Source: CAYGZA01 sp964354135 (GTDB taxonomy: Bacteria; Planctomycetota; Planctomycetia; Pirellulales; Thermoguttaceae). Taken from it: a stretch of DNA of 13,676 bases. Positions 13,027 to 13,676 of this stretch are shown here, piece by piece. Made by a program: the position numbers and the translations under genes. Location: contig CAYGZA010000181.1 in the NCBI GenBank assembly GCA_964354135.1, positions 1 through 13,676 of the forward strand, read 5' to 3'. The stretch's first letter is position 1, and every line of letters begins with the position of its first letter. Under the pieces are notes generated by a model that saw nothing but the letters and a program-made list of their open reading frames with translations, did no database searches and was not told where the DNA came from.

Positions 13027-13105
13027 AGGGTGGGACAAGCGCATCGCAGTCCCACCAGGATCAGCGCGGATAATCGGTGGGACTGGGCTCCACCTGTCCC
13101 ACCCT
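13027..13105. repeat. Four-armed palindromic repeat (GGGTGGGAC family)
   Basis: Outer arms AGGGTGGGACA (13027-13037) and TGTCCCACCCT (13095-13105) are perfect inverted repeats of 11 bases. Inner arms CAGTCCCACC (13047-13056) and GGTGGGACTG (13076-13085) are perfect over 10. All share the GGTGGGAC core, so the element can fold either as one long nested stem or as two separate hairpins, left and right. It starts two bases after the HAD stop codon. No T-tract follows. Confidence 0.65.
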
Positions 13106-13117
13106 ACGGCGTTTCGC

Positions 13118-13150
13118 CCTTGGTCATTGGACCTTGGTCATTGGTCATTG
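13118..13150. repeat. Short tandem repeat CCTTGGTCATTGG
   Basis: CCTTGGTCATTGG occurs at 13118-13130 and 13132-13144 (period 14), followed by a partial third copy, TCATTG, to 13150. It occupies most of the space between the four-armed repeat and the 6-phosphogluconate dehydrogenase start, leaving about 20 bases for the ribosome site. Confidence 0.6.
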
Positions 13151-13169
13151 ACGCAACTCAGGTTTACCT

Positions 13170-13676
13170 ATGACGAAAAAATGTGACTTTGGCCTCATCG
13201 GCCTGGCCGTGATGGGCGAGAACCTCGCCTTGAACATCGAAAGCCGCGGGTTCAGCGTCGCCGTTTTCAACCGCACCACGAGCAAGGTGGACGATTTCGT
13301 CGCCGGCCGGGCGGCGGGAAAGAACTTCATCGGCTGCCGCTCGATCCGGGAGTTGGTCGAAAACCTGGCCCCGCCGCGCAAGGTCATGCTCATGGTCAAG
13401 GCCGGGCCGGCGGTCGATGAGTTCATCGAGCGGCTCCTGGCGGTCCTCTCCCCCGGCGACTTGATCATCGACGGCGGCAACACCCACTTCGCCGACACGG
13501 AGCGGCGGACCAGCTACGTCGAGTCCAAGGGCCTCTTGTACGTCGGCACCGGCGTTTCCGGCGGCGAGGAAGGGGCCCTGCGCGGGCCGAGCATCATGCC
13601 CGGCGGCAGCGAAAAAGCCTGGCCCCTGGTCAAGCCGATCTTCCAGGCCATCGCCGCCAAGGTCGGGCCGAAGGGA
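13170..13676 (+). CDS. gnd: 6-phosphogluconate dehydrogenase (5' part; runs off the window)
   Basis: The first 169 codons are present with no stop before the right edge. The N-terminal Rossmann fold starts with FGLIGLAVMGENLALN (7-22). NRT at 34-36 is the usual NADP-binding motif of this family, LMVKAG lies at 74-79, and IDGGNTHF at 100-107 and GVSGGEEGALRGPSIMPGG at 128-146 contain the substrate-binding and signature residues. The enzyme oxidatively decarboxylates 6-phosphogluconate to ribulose 5-phosphate with formation of NADPH in the oxidative pentose phosphate pathway. The full family length is about 470-490 residues, so roughly two thirds is missing. The start ATG follows a repeat-filled gap and has only a weak upstream AGG. 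Confidence 0.95.
   Translation, partial: MTKKCDFGLIGLAVMGENLALNIESRGFSVAVFNRTTSKVDDFVAGRAAGKNFIGCRSIRELVENLAPPRKVMLMVKAGPAVDEFIERLLAVLSPGDLIIDGGNTHFADTERRTSYVESKGLLYVGTGVSGGEEGALRGPSIMPGGSEKAWPLVKPIFQAIAAKVGPKG

Overview
The window is GC-rich, densely coding chromosomal DNA, most likely from a planctomycete (Planctomycetota, perhaps Pirellulales). This is an inference from several traits: an MJ0042-type zinc-ribbon protein with a single membrane helix, secreted GH29 and GH27 glycosidases (the latter with an NPCBM module), a phosphofructokinase of the pyrophosphate type, and intergenic gaps filled with short palindromic or tandem repeats. No single marker gene fixes the taxon.

Layout. (1) At the left edge a minus-strand gene begins and leaves the window. 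It faces away from a plus-strand block across a divergent control region that carries a near-consensus sigma70-type promoter. (2) Positions 389-4086, plus strand: a membrane-anchored helical-repeat protein, an RluA/RluD-family pseudouridine synthase, a TPR-like helical protein and a site-2-protease-like M50 peptidase with a C-terminal TPR domain; the last two overlap by 4 bases. (3) Positions 4212-10058, minus strand: in transcription order a membrane-anchored diguanylate cyclase, a zinc-ribbon membrane protein of unknown function, a secreted alpha-galactosidase (GH27) and a secreted alpha-L-fucosidase (GH29). The convergent junction with block 2 holds a two-copy palindromic repeat. (4) A minus-strand tRNA-Cys(GCA) at 10358-10429. 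(5) Positions 10692-13676, plus strand: phosphofructokinase, a HAD-family phosphatase of unknown substrate and the first 169 codons of 6-phosphogluconate dehydrogenase.

Functional reading. The GH27/GH29 pair suggests extracytoplasmic removal of terminal galactose and fucose from complex glycans. The right-hand block is sugar-phosphate metabolism (glycolysis/gluconeogenesis and the oxidative pentose phosphate branch). The left block combines RNA modification with membrane proteolysis and TPR scaffolding. I see no phage, transposase, CRISPR array, toxin-antitoxin pair or recognisable defence system. The less ordinary items are the zinc-ribbon membrane protein, the TPR/M50-TPR pair, a palindrome overlapping a candidate promoter upstream of the phosphofructokinase gene, and the variety of repeat elements in the gaps. 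The coding part is otherwise conventional.
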